Shown here: positions 50,037 to 60,347 of the stretch, piece after piece
How the letters are laid out: every line of letters begins with the position of its first letter
Numbering within the stretch: position 1 is the first letter of the stretch
Source of the DNA: Amycolatopsis viridis
GTDB taxonomy: Bacteria; Actinomycetota; Actinomycetes; Mycobacteriales; Pseudonocardiaceae
NCBI RefSeq assembly: GCF_011758765.1
Contig: NZ_JAANOU010000001.1
Span: 3,348,001 to 3,412,000 of the forward strand
Length of the DNA: 64,000 nucleotides
Direction: 5' to 3'
The notes under the pieces: generated by a model
What the model was told of the DNA's origin: nothing
The model's database searches: none
What the model saw: only the letters and a program-made list of their open reading frames with translations
Made by a program: the position numbers and the translations under genes

Positions 50037-51059
50037 ATGTCCGGTCCGCAACGGAGTTCCGGTCGTGTCGTGTTCGTCGGCGCGGTCCACGAAGCACTCC
50101 CGGCACTGTCCACATTGCTCGCACACCCCGCGGCGCGGGTCGTCGCGGTGCTGACGCCACCGGCAGAGCAGGCGAGGCAGCTCTCCGGTGCCGTCGACCT
50201 CGCCGCGGTGGGCGGGCTCGGTGGTGTGCGCCTGCTCCGCGCCGACGACATCAACGCGCCCGCCGTCGTGGGCACGGTGCGCCGCCTGGCGCCGGATCTG
50301 CTCGTGGTGGTGGGCTGGACCCGGTTGCTCGGCCCCGAACTGCTGTCGGTGCCCGCCCGCGGCTGTGTCGGGTTCCACGCGTCCCTGCTCCCGCGCCACC
50401 GGGGGCGGGCGCCGGTCAACTGGGCCATTCTGCGCGGCGAGACGCTCACCGGGAACACCATGCTGTTCCTCGATCCCGGCGCCGACACCGGCGACATCAT
50501 CGACCAGCGCCCGGTGCGCATCCGGGCCGACGACACGTGCGCCACCGTGTACGAACGGGTCGCCGCCGCGGGCGCGCAGATGCTCGCCGAACACCTTCCC
50601 GCGCTGCTGGCGGGCACCGCGCCGCGCCGGCCGCAGAGCCCGTCGGAGGGAGACCTGCTCCCCCGCCGCACCCCGGCGATGGGAATCCTCGACTGGAACC
50701 GGCCCGCGCGCGCCGTCCACGACTGGGTCCGCGCCCTCACCCGGCCCTACCCCGGCGCGTTCAGCGCGCTCCACGGGAACCGCACGATGATCTGGCGGAC
50801 CCGTCCACCGGGCGAGTCCGAACCGGACGGTCCCGCGGGCACGATCCTCGCGGTGGACCAGGCCGGGGTCCGGGTGGCGACCAGCCCGGGCAGTGTCGTG
50901 GTCACCAGCATGTCCGACCCGGACCAGCCGCCCCGGCATGCCGCCGACTGGTGCGCCGAACACGGGATCCGCCCCGGCGCCCGGTTCGCGGCCGTGCCAC
51001 CGGCGCTGGCGCGCTGGGCCCGCGGCGAAGGGCCGCGACCGGAGGTGCTGGCGCGATGA
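50037..51059 (+). CDS. Methionyl-tRNA-formyltransferase-like (sugar N-formyltransferase candidate)
   Basis: 340-residue protein with a formyltransferase domain: FHASLLPRHRGRAPVNWAI contains the catalytic His and the SLLP loop, and GADTGDIIDQ the catalytic Asp. The Asn usually two residues before the His is Gly here (CVGFH). The C-terminal OB-like domain is present. An N-formyl transfer to an amino sugar would suit the dehydratase and aminotransferase in the same operon. ATG at 50037 has GGAGGT six bases ahead; a coupled ATG at 50016 is in frame and possible. Confidence 0.77.
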   Translation: MSGPQRSSGRVVFVGAVHEALPALSTLLAHPAARVVAVLTPPAEQARQLSGAVDLAAVGGLGGVRLLRADDINAPAVVGTVRRLAPDLLVVVGWTRLLGPELLSVPARGCVGFHASLLPRHRGRAPVNWAILRGETLTGNTMLFLDPGADTGDIIDQRPVRIRADDTCATVYERVAAAGAQMLAEHLPALLAGTAPRRPQSPSEGDLLPRRTPAMGILDWNRPARAVHDWVRALTRPYPGAFSALHGNRTMIWRTRPPGESEPDGPAGTILAVDQAGVRVATSPGSVVVTSMSDPDQPPRHAADWCAEHGIRPGARFAAVPPALARWARGEGPRPEVLAR

Positions 51060-51721
51060 ACACGGTGCTCGTGGTGGCCGCCCATCCCGACGACGAGGTC
51101 CTCGGCGCCGGGGGCACCCTCGCCCGTCACGTCCATTGTGGAGACCGGGTGCACGCGCTGCTGGTCGCCGACGGCGCGACCAGCCGGTACACCGCCGGGA
51201 TGGCGGAAAGGCTCGCCAAGTGCACGCGCCGGGCGGCGCAGGTGCTCGGGTTCGCCTCGGTGCACCAGTTGTCGCTGCCGGACCAGCGGCTGGACACCCT
51301 GCCGCTGCTCGACGTCACCCGCGAGGTGGAGAAGGTGGTCGACCGGGTGCGGCCGGAGGTCGTCTACACCCATTTCCCCGGAGACGTGAACGCCGATCAC
51401 GGGGTGGTGGCCAGGGCGGCCTGGACGGCCTGCCGGCCGTACGTGCTGCCCGGGTTGCGCCTGTTCGCCGCGTTCGAGACCCCCTCGTCCACGGAATGGG
51501 CCTGGCCGCTCGCGGGCAGCACGTTCAGCCCCGCGCGCTTCGTCGACGTGTCCGCCACCCTGGACGGCAAGCTCGACGCGATGTCCTGCTACGACAGCGA
51601 ACTGCGCGACTACCCGCACCCGAGATCGCTGCGCGCGCTGCGGGAACGCGCCGCCTACTGGGGCAGCCGGGTGGGGCGGCCCGCGGCGGAAGCGTTCCAG
51701 GTGCTGCGGGAGGTGACGTGA
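51056..51721 (+). CDS. PIG-L-family GlcNAc deacetylase
   Basis: 221-residue LmbE/PIG-L enzyme with the zinc motif AHPDDEVLGAGGTL (residues 9-22) and the downstream His in NADHGVV. Family members de-N-acetylate GlcNAc-lipid or GlcNAc-inositol substrates. Coupled to the formyltransferase by an ATGA overlap, it could free the amino group that is then formylated. No signal peptide is visible, so it acts in the cytoplasm. Confidence 0.85.
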   Translation: MNTVLVVAAHPDDEVLGAGGTLARHVHCGDRVHALLVADGATSRYTAGMAERLAKCTRRAAQVLGFASVHQLSLPDQRLDTLPLLDVTREVEKVVDRVRPEVVYTHFPGDVNADHGVVARAAWTACRPYVLPGLRLFAAFETPSSTEWAWPLAGSTFSPARFVDVSATLDGKLDAMSCYDSELRDYPHPRSLRALRERAAYWGSRVGRPAAEAFQVLREVT

Positions 51722-52356
51722 CCGGCGAGATCACGACCGGCACCATCGTGCCCGACACCCGCCTGCGCCGGGCCGCCGACCTCGCCGTGGCCGTGACAGC
51801 CTTGGTCGTGCTGCTGCCGCTGCTCGTGGTCATCGCGCTCGCGATCAAGCTGACCAGCCGCGGTCCCGCGGTGTACCGGCAACGCCGCGTCGGCCGGGAC
51901 GGGCGCCCGTTCCTGATCTGGAAGTTCCGCACCATGGTGGCGAACGCCGAGCGCATCGGGCCGGCCGTGAGCGGCAGCGCGGACCCGCGGATCACCCGGG
52001 TCGGGCGGTGGCTGCGCGCGACCCGGCTGGACGAGCTCCCGCAGCTGGTGAACCTGCTGCGCGGGGACATGACCCTGATCGGGCCGCGGCCCGAGGTGGA
52101 GCGGTTCCTCCGCTACTACACCCCGGCCGAGCGCCGCCTCCTGACGGTCCGGCCGGGCATCATCGGTCCCGGCGCGCTGCTGTTCGCCGCCGCGCAGAGC
52201 CAGGAACTGACGCACGCGGCCGATCCGGAGGCGCACTACGTCGCCCACCACCTGCACCCGAAGCTGGCACTCGACCTGGCCTACCTCGCCCGGCGCGGGC
52301 CCCGGGCGGATCTGGCCCTGCTGGCGCGGACCGTCCGGATCGTGCTCAGCCGGTGA
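51718..52356 (+). CDS. Initiating phosphoglycosyl transferase (PglC/WbaP-type monotopic)
   Basis: 212-residue protein of the bacterial sugar transferase family. One hydrophobic segment (about 18-42, a re-entrant membrane helix) is followed by GRDGRPFLIWKFRTMVANAE, then the catalytic DE pair in TRLDELPQLVNLLRGDMTLIGPRPE, and RPGIIGPGALLF. It links the first sugar phosphate to undecaprenyl phosphate and so begins each repeat unit. It lacks the extra N-terminal membrane domain of WbaP. It is the last gene of the operon. The GTG start overlaps the previous stop (GTGA). Confidence 0.87.
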   Translation: MTGEITTGTIVPDTRLRRAADLAVAVTALVVLLPLLVVIALAIKLTSRGPAVYRQRRVGRDGRPFLIWKFRTMVANAERIGPAVSGSADPRITRVGRWLRATRLDELPQLVNLLRGDMTLIGPRPEVERFLRYYTPAERRLLTVRPGIIGPGALLFAAAQSQELTHAADPEAHYVAHHLHPKLALDLAYLARRGPRADLALLARTVRIVLSR

Positions 52357-52843
52357 CAGGCCCGCACGACGCACCACCCGCCGTGTTCGCCGCTCCCGGC
52401 ACCGTGTCTACCGCTCCCGGCACCGTGTCTGCCACTCCCGGCACCGTGTTCACCCCTCCCGGCACCGTGTTCACCCCTCCCGGCACCGTGTTCACCCCTC
52501 CCGGCACCGTGTTCACCCCTCCCGGCACCGTGTTCACCGCTCGCAGCGCCGTGTTTGCCGCTCGCGGCGGGTTGCGTTCGGCGGTCAGGGGGTGGAGTGC
52601 ACGGCCTGGGCCGCTTCTCCGCGCCGGCGCAGCGGCCCCGGCGGCCGGCCGGCCGGTGAGGTCGCCGGGGTGCTTCACCGGCCCGGCGTCCCCGCGCCGT
52701 TGGTGGTCACGGGCGACGTGCGCCCGCACAGCGGCGCCGCCTCGAACGAGTACTGACAGCAACATCCCGCCGCCGCCCGTGCGGGCGGTGCGGCCCGTGC
52801 GGGCGACGGCGACCGGGAAACCATCGGGTGAACATCCGGCACC
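52357..52843. other. Intergenic region between exopolysaccharide operon and furA
   Basis: About 490 bp with no convincing protein gene. The first 210 bp hold the 21-bp tandem repeat described separately. The rest, about 52570-52840, is GC-rich and ends at the Fur-type operator. A rightward frame from GTG 52353, coupled to the operon's last stop, stays open to 52889, but its composition is mostly repeat and random-looking Arg/Pro/Ala, so it is not called. Confidence 0.55.
52381..52569. repeat. 21-bp tandem repeat, nine units
   Basis: Nine consecutive 21-bp units start at 52381, 52402, 52423, 52444, 52465, 52486, 52507, 52528 and 52549. Units 4-7 are identical; units 1-3 and 8-9 differ at a few positions. 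Each unit opens with CCGTGT, and units 1-7 end with CTCCCGGCA. The unit length is a multiple of three, so frames through it stay open on both strands. The identical centre with diverged flanks suggests recent expansion from the middle. Confidence 0.95.
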
Positions 52844-52860
52844 TGAATTTGATTTATTCA
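52844..52860. promoter_or_regulatory. AT-rich inverted repeat, likely Fur operator of furA-katG
   Basis: TGAAT (52844-52848) and ATTCA (52856-52860) form an inverted repeat in an AT-rich island within very GC-rich sequence. It lies about 26 bp before the furA GTG. A TAAGGT -10-like element at 52872-52877 places the transcription start at or near the furA start codon. Actinobacterial FurA is known to repress its own furA-katG promoter at such sites. Confidence 0.65.
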
Positions 52861-52885
52861 AGACAACTGCTCTAAGGTCGGTGGC

Positions 52886-55614
<2,729 letters not shown>

Positions 55615-55628
55615 TCGCGCTGAGCACC

Positions 55629-55665
55629 ACGAGCCCGGCCGGTCCACGTGACCGGCCGGGCTCGT
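55629..55665. terminator. Perfect 16-bp hairpin after katG
   Basis: Arms 55629-55644 and 55650-55665 are fully complementary around a CACGT loop, beginning 15 bp after the katG stop. No U-tract follows. Confidence 0.85.
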
Positions 55666-55765
55666 CCGTGCCATCCGCAGGCGTTGGCACCCCGCCGCTC
55701 CTGGAAAACCCGGTTGCCCGGCGCCGTTACACTTCGCCGGAGGTCACCGCGCGAGGGGGTACGGG

Positions 55766-56977
55766 ATGGCGGAGGAGGCGCGTGCGGGCGCGGCCGATCC
55801 GGAGGCCTGGCGGCCACGCTGGTGGTTCCTCGGGATGTTCGCCGTGCTCGCCGGGATCCACCTGAGCCGCGGCTGGGACACCACGGCGGCGATCGGGCTG
55901 CCGGTCGGGTTCGCCGTGACGCTGGTGCTGGTGTTCGTCCGGCGGCTGCCGTCGTGGGTGACGGGCGAGTGGGCGGCGCGGCCGACGTCGCGCCGCTGGG
56001 TGCGGGCCCAGCGCAACCGGCTGACCTGCCTACTGCCGTTCGTCCTGCTGGGCGTGGCGGCGGTCGTGTCCGGAGTGGACGATCACCGGCCGCAGGGCGA
56101 CGAGGTGGCCGCCGCCGTGTTCGTACTGGTCTGCGCCCTGGGACTGGCGCTGTTCGTGATGCTCCGCTGGCTGCGAGCCGTCCGCACGCTCCGCCTGCTC
56201 GCCGGTCCGCGGACCGCACTGAGCGCCGAGGTCCACTCGCCGGCACCATTCGACGACCCGGTGGCCGTCACCGGAACCGTCACCTTCCCGGACGGCTCAC
56301 CGGGTTCGTTCACCGCACGCGAGTGCCCGATCGGGCTCGCCACAGCGATCGCGGACACGGCAACGCTGCACGTCACGTCCCCGCGCCCGGGCCGGGTGCT
56401 GGCGGGCCTGCCGGACAGCGACGAGTTCGCCCGGGTCACGCTCACGACCAGGCGCTTCCTCTCGCGCACGGAACTGACCCGGCGGCTGCGCGTGCGCACG
56501 GTCGCGCTGGCGGCCGTCGTGGCGGCCGCTGCCGCGGTGGAGGTCACGGCGTGGATCACGCTCGGCGGTGCGGTGCCGTGGCTGCTGCCGGTGCCCCTGC
56601 TGCTGGCCGTCGCGGGTGTAGCGGTGTGGCGGTCGGACGTCGCCCGCCTGGTGCGGCTGCTCGCGGCCGGTTCCTGGACCGCGGTCGCCGCCGCTACCCT
56701 CGACGACCCCGCCGACAGCGGGCCGGTCACCGGGTGGGCGCGGTTCCCGGACGGGGTCCGCGCCCGCTTCCGGATCGCGCACTGTCCACCCGGGATCGCC
56801 ACCGAGCTCCGCGAGCGACGGCGGTTGTGGATCGCCGGTGAACCGCACGAGGACGACATCGTCGCCGGCACCCCGGACGGTGACGACGTCGCGCTCGTCA
56901 CCTTCGGGGTGCGGCGCAGGGAGTACCGGCGGCTCAGCGCGCGGACGGGTCCCGCAGCAGCGGCAGGAGATCGGTGA
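55766..56977 (+). CDS. Membrane protein of unknown function with internal duplication
   Basis: 403-residue protein with six hydrophobic segments in two blocks: four at about 20-150 and two at about 240-290. Each block is followed by a similar soluble region. The first contains VTGTVTFPDGSPGSFTARECPIGLA and the second VTGWARFPDGVRARFRIAHCPPGIA, so an ancient duplication is likely. It is not recognised as a known family. It overlaps the convergent LLM oxidoreductase gene by 44 bp at its 3' end, and both stops look genuine. Confidence 0.65.
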   Translation: MAEEARAGAADPEAWRPRWWFLGMFAVLAGIHLSRGWDTTAAIGLPVGFAVTLVLVFVRRLPSWVTGEWAARPTSRRWVRAQRNRLTCLLPFVLLGVAAVVSGVDDHRPQGDEVAAAVFVLVCALGLALFVMLRWLRAVRTLRLLAGPRTALSAEVHSPAPFDDPVAVTGTVTFPDGSPGSFTARECPIGLATAIADTATLHVTSPRPGRVLAGLPDSDEFARVTLTTRRFLSRTELTRRLRVRTVALAAVVAAAAAVEVTAWITLGGAVPWLLPVPLLLAVAGVAVWRSDVARLVRLLAAGSWTAVAAATLDDPADSGPVTGWARFPDGVRARFRIAHCPPGIATELRERRRLWIAGEPHEDDIVAGTPDGDDVALVTFGVRRREYRRLSARTGPAAAAGDR

Positions 56978-58067
56978 CGACGCGGTCGGCGTCCTCGGGG
57001 ATCACCGCGGGCCGCACCCGGACCCCGTCGAGGCCCTGATCGGCCCAGGTCGCGAGCAGGTCCCGCAATTCGGCCGCGGTGCCGGTGAACACGCTCGTGT
57101 CGGTGGTCCACGCGGCCCCGGCGAGGTCCTCCAGTTCCGCGCGGCGCTGCCGGGCGTGCGCGGCGGTGTCCCCCAGGACCACCGCCACGTCGGCGTACAC
57201 CTCGGTCGGGGTGGCACCCGGCGTGAGCCGTTCGATCCCGCGGAGCACCTGGGTGATTTCCGTCAGCGACTCCTCCCCCGGCGTGACGAACACCCGGTCG
57301 GCCACGGCCGCGGCCAGCCGGTACGGCTCGAGGGCGTGGTGGGCGAGCACGGCCACCGGCGGTGTCGCGAGCACCGGCACGTTCAGCGGGCCGTCCGCCT
57401 GGTAGCGGCCCGCCGCCGCGCGGACGGTCCCCACCCGCTCCGGGTCCACAAAGGACCGCGGGGTGCCGTCGCCGGAACCGGCCAGGCTGTCGCCGGGGAA
57501 ACTCGCCCACAACTGGCGGACCGCCCGCACGAAGTCCTCGGCGTCGTCGAACAGGGTGTGCAGCCGGCGGGCGATCTTCGTCGGGACGTAGATGTCCTCC
57601 GGTTGCAGGACCGGGGTGGCGCGGCCACCGGCGACCGCCGCGTCCGCCGCGTTGGCGGACACCTGCGGCCGCCACACCACGCGGCCGGGGGCGATGGCGG
57701 CCAGCGACGCGAGCTGCGCGGCAACCTGGAACGGCTGGTGGTGCGTCACGTTGCGGGAGACCACCACCTCGATCCGTTCGGTCGCCGACAGCAGCAGCGC
57801 GGCGGCCACCACCGGATCGAGCCGGCCGCGCACCTGGTCGCCGCGCCGGTCCGGGGTGCCGAACCGTTCGCTCTGCAGGCTGATGCCGTCCTCGACCGTC
57901 ACGAACGCGGCACCGCCGGCCTCCGCGCGGCGCGCCAGGCCGGTCCAGAACCCGGCGCCGAACAGGTCGGCGGGGCGGCTGACGGAGGTTACCTGCCAGG
58001 CGCACGGGTGCCATCCGGCCCCGTCGAGCGCGAGACCCACGCGGAGCCGGCCGGATCGTGTGTTCAT
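56934..58067 (-). CDS. LLM-class flavin-dependent oxidoreductase (NtaA/DszA-like)
   Basis: 377-residue luciferase-like barrel protein with FWTGLARRAEAGGAAFVTVEDG, ATERIEVVVSRNVTHHQPFQVAAQLASLAAIAPGRVVWRPQVSANAADA and a C-terminal helix GTAAELRDLLATWADQGLDGVRV. The subgroup includes FMN-dependent monooxygenases that need a separate flavin reductase, such as nitrilotriacetate and dibenzothiophene-sulfone enzymes. No reductase gene adjoins it. Its start lies 15 bp from a perfect MerR-type palindrome, so transcription may be controlled by a MerR-family activator. Confidence 0.78.
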   Translation of the reverse strand: MNTRSGRLRVGLALDGAGWHPCAWQVTSVSRPADLFGAGFWTGLARRAEAGGAAFVTVEDGISLQSERFGTPDRRGDQVRGRLDPVVAAALLLSATERIEVVVSRNVTHHQPFQVAAQLASLAAIAPGRVVWRPQVSANAADAAVAGGRATPVLQPEDIYVPTKIARRLHTLFDDAEDFVRAVRQLWASFPGDSLAGSGDGTPRSFVDPERVGTVRAAAGRYQADGPLNVPVLATPPVAVLAHHALEPYRLAAAVADRVFVTPGEESLTEITQVLRGIERLTPGATPTEVYADVAVVLGDTAAHARQRRAELEDLAGAAWTTDTSVFTGTAAELRDLLATWADQGLDGVRVRPAVIPEDADRVVTDLLPLLRDPSAR

Positions 58068-58081
58068 CCCGCGATCCTCGA

Positions 58082-58103
58082 ACCCTCACACTGGTGTGAG
58101 GGT
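58082..58103. promoter_or_regulatory. Perfect MerR-type operator upstream of the LLM oxidoreductase
   Basis: Arms ACCCTCACAC (58082-58091) and GTGTGAGGGT (58094-58103) form a perfect 22-bp inverted repeat with a two-base centre. On the minus strand TTGACC (58106-58101) would be the -35 element, and the repeat would fill the spacer to a poor -10, the layout of MerR-family activator promoters. Such CCTCAC...GTGAGG sites are common in actinobacteria. No MerR gene is next to it. Confidence 0.65.
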
Positions 58104-58125
58104 CAAGGCCGGCGTGACGTGCGGC

Positions 58126-58566
58126 TCAGCTGACCGCCTGCTTCACCAGCTGGGCGATGCGGTTCTCCACCTCGGGGGTGATCTCGACCAGTGCGAACGA
58201 GGTCGCCCACATCCCGCCGTCGTCGAGGTTCGCGCGGTCCTCGAAGCCGAGCGTCGCGTAGCGGGACTTGAACTTCTCCGCGGCCCGGAAGTAGACGACG
58301 TTCTTCCCGCCGAGCGCGTAGCAGGGCATCCCGTACCACAGCTTCGGCTCCAGCTCGGGAGCGGTCGTCGTGACGATCGCGTGCACGCGCTCGGCCAGGA
58401 CCCGGTCGGAGTCGCGCATCGCGGCGATCTTGGCGAGCACGTCCCGCGCGGCCTCCGCCGCCTTCTCCGCGCGCGATCCGGCGCGGGCGGCCTTGCGCTG
58501 TTCCGCGGCGTGCTCCTTCATCGCGGCGCGCTCTTCGGCGGTGAATCCCTCGTAGCTGCGGCTCAT
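58126..58566 (-). CDS. DUF1801-like protein
   Basis: 146-residue protein with a charged helical N terminus (about 1-50, rich in Lys, Glu, Arg and Ala). A YdhG/DUF1801-type domain follows: TTTAPELEPKLWYGMPCYALGGKNVVYFRAAEKFKSRYATLGF. The fold is frataxin-like in some relatives (the iron-chaperone idea). No catalytic residues are obvious. It is probably co-directional with the VOC gene upstream (57 bp gap). ATG at 58566 follows AAGGA. Confidence 0.75.
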   Translation of the reverse strand: MSRSYEGFTAEERAAMKEHAAEQRKAARAGSRAEKAAEAARDVLAKIAAMRDSDRVLAERVHAIVTTTAPELEPKLWYGMPCYALGGKNVVYFRAAEKFKSRYATLGFEDRANLDDGGMWATSFALVEITPEVENRIAQLVKQAVS

Positions 58567-58622
58567 GGCCAGGTCCTTCCGGTTGTGGTGGTGTGCGGCG
58601 GCGGGTGGGCTGTGCAGGCACA

Positions 58623-59249
58623 TCAGGGCCGCGCGGCGATCGGGCTGGTCTCCCAGACGAACCCGTCCGGGTCGGTGAACGCGCCGGCGCCGCCGCCGAT
58701 CGCGATCCGGTGCGATCCGGTGCCCTCCGGGGACACGCGCGAGGTCTTGGCCAGGGCCCGGCGGCGGTAGAGGGCGAGCTTGATCCGGCCCTCCCCCGGC
58801 TCGAACTCCGCGTACACGCGGCCGAAGCTCTTCGCCACGCGGAACCCGCGGCCGGCGTAGTACCGCTTGCTCGCGGCCACGTCGGCCACGCCGAGCAGGA
58901 GAACGAGGGCATCGATCCGGCCGGTGGCGGGGCCGGTGTCCTTCTTCGCCGACGTCGCGACCTTCCAGATCGTCCCGTCGGGGGCCTGCACCACGCCGCC
59001 GTAGCCCCACAGCGACTTTGTGGCGGGCTCGAGCACGGTGGCACCGGCGTCCCGGGCGGCGCCGGTCAGGGCGTGGACGTCGGCCGGCTGGGACACCAGC
59101 AGCGACAGGGTGAACCCGCGGAAGCCGGTGCTCGGCTCCCGCGCGGCCCGCAGCCGCAGCTCGTCGCCGAGGCCGAAGGCGGTGGCGTAGAAACGTTCGG
59201 CGGCCGGGAGGTCGGCCACCTCGAGGGTGATGGCGTCGATGGAAGTCAT
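58623..59249 (-). CDS. VOC/glyoxalase-superfamily protein (two modules)
   Basis: 208-residue protein with two vicinal-oxygen-chelate modules: ITLEVADLPAAERFYATAFGL through APDGTIWKVA, and LVLLLGVADVAASKRYYAGRGF through DPDGFVWE. Few metal-ligand His/Glu positions are conserved, so it may be a binding rather than a catalytic member. It starts at ATG 59249, divergent from the MmcQ/YjbR gene. Bleomycin-resistance-like or antibiotic-binding functions occur in the family. Confidence 0.8.
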   Translation of the reverse strand: MTSIDAITLEVADLPAAERFYATAFGLGDELRLRAAREPSTGFRGFTLSLLVSQPADVHALTGAARDAGATVLEPATKSLWGYGGVVQAPDGTIWKVATSAKKDTGPATGRIDALVLLLGVADVAASKRYYAGRGFRVAKSFGRVYAEFEPGEGRIKLALYRRRALAKTSRVSPEGTGSHRIAIGGGAGAFTDPDGFVWETSPIAARP

Positions 59250-59330
59250 GCCGGGAACGCTACGTGCGCCCCGGTGACCAGCGCTTCTCGATTCCTGACC
59301 GGTCGCGCCGTGCTGGCCTAAGCTCGCCGC

Positions 59331-59774
59331 ATGGCGGCAGGCAGGAAGGCGCGGGTGCAGGACGTGCACGATCTGGCGATGGCGATGCCGCACGTGACGC
59401 GGCTGCCGGGCAGCCAGGGCAGGCCGGTGTACCAGGTCGGCGGCCGGTCGTTCGTGTTCTTCCGCAATCCCCGCCCGGACGCGGTGGACCCGGTGACCGG
59501 CGAACGCTACCCCGATGTGATCGTCTTCTGGGTCGGGTCGCAGGCCGACAAGGAGGCGCTGGTGGGCGACGAGAACGCGCCGTGGTTCACCACACCGCAC
59601 TTCGACGGGCACCCGTCGGTGCTGCTGCGGGAGGCGGACGTGGGCCGGCTCGACCACGACGAACTGGCCGAGGTCGTGCAGGACGCGTGGCTGGCCCGCG
59701 CCTCGCCCAGCCGCGCCAGGGCCTGGCTGGCGGCGCACGGGCTGCCGTCCACAGAGGACAGCGGCCGCGCGTGA
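59331..59774 (+). CDS. MmcQ/YjbR-family protein
   Basis: 147-residue protein of the MmcQ/YjbR (CyaY-like) fold: VHDLAMAMPHVTRLPG, VGGRSFVFFRNPR and WFTTPHFDGHPSVLLRE, with a C-terminal helix LAEVVQDAWLARA. Some relatives bind DNA weakly, but no regulatory role is certain. It precedes a small hypothetical protein and a zinc alcohol dehydrogenase on the same strand. There is an 111-bp gap to the next gene. Confidence 0.78.
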   Translation: MAAGRKARVQDVHDLAMAMPHVTRLPGSQGRPVYQVGGRSFVFFRNPRPDAVDPVTGERYPDVIVFWVGSQADKEALVGDENAPWFTTPHFDGHPSVLLREADVGRLDHDELAEVVQDAWLARASPSRARAWLAAHGLPSTEDSGRA

Positions 59775-59885
59775 GCGCACCTACCCGGTTCCCCTCCTGG
59801 TCAATCCGCGGCATCAGCAGGGTTCCACCGGGCCGTTCGGGGTACTGCCCCTCCTCGGGCACGCGAGCGGACCACGGAGGGGTGG

Positions 59886-60347
59886 ATGAACAGGACCTGG
59901 CTGGGGCTCGGCGGGGTGGCGGCAGCAGGCACGGCGGCCACCGCGGTGCTCCGGAGACGACATCGGCACCGCGGCGAGGCGGAGCCCCAGCGGTGGCTCG
60001 CGGTCACCGTCGACGCCTCGCCGCTGACCGTGGGCAACAGCAGCGAGCTGCGGCAGATGCTCGCCGAGTTCGGGGACGACGTGGAGTTCCAGCTCTCCCC
60101 CGCGCCGGGCGAGCGGGGCACCGAGGTGGCCCTGCGGCCGTCGGGCACCCGGGAGAGCACGGTGTTCGCGCGGCTGCGCGGCGACGATCCGCGGCAGGAG
60201 GTCCGCCGCGCGCTCCGGGACCTCAAGTCGCGCCTGGAGACCGGCGACGTGATCCGCCCGGACCCGCCGACCACCGGAAAACCGACCCCGGGCGGCGCGA
60301 TCATGCGCTTCGTGACGCGACGCGCGGGCGGGGAGGGACGGTTGTGA
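59886..60347 (+). CDS. Small membrane-anchored protein of unknown function
   Basis: 153-residue protein with one N-terminal hydrophobic segment (GLGGVAAAGTAATAVL) followed by RRRHRHR, so the rest is cytoplasmic. The body resembles the SRPBCC/cyclase-like small proteins often found beside zinc alcohol dehydrogenases in actinobacteria: WLAVTVDASPLTVGNSSELRQMLAEFGDDVEFQLSP. It is coupled to the alcohol dehydrogenase by a GTGA overlap, implying a joint role. Specific function is unknown. Confidence 0.65.
   Translation: MNRTWLGLGGVAAAGTAATAVLRRRHRHRGEAEPQRWLAVTVDASPLTVGNSSELRQMLAEFGDDVEFQLSPAPGERGTEVALRPSGTRESTVFARLRGDDPRQEVRRALRDLKSRLETGDVIRPDPPTTGKPTPGGAIMRFVTRRAGGEGRL

Noticed and set aside
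52381-52569. CRISPR array interpretation of the tandem repeat
   Set aside because: Units are contiguous with no spacers, 21 bp long and without cas genes nearby.
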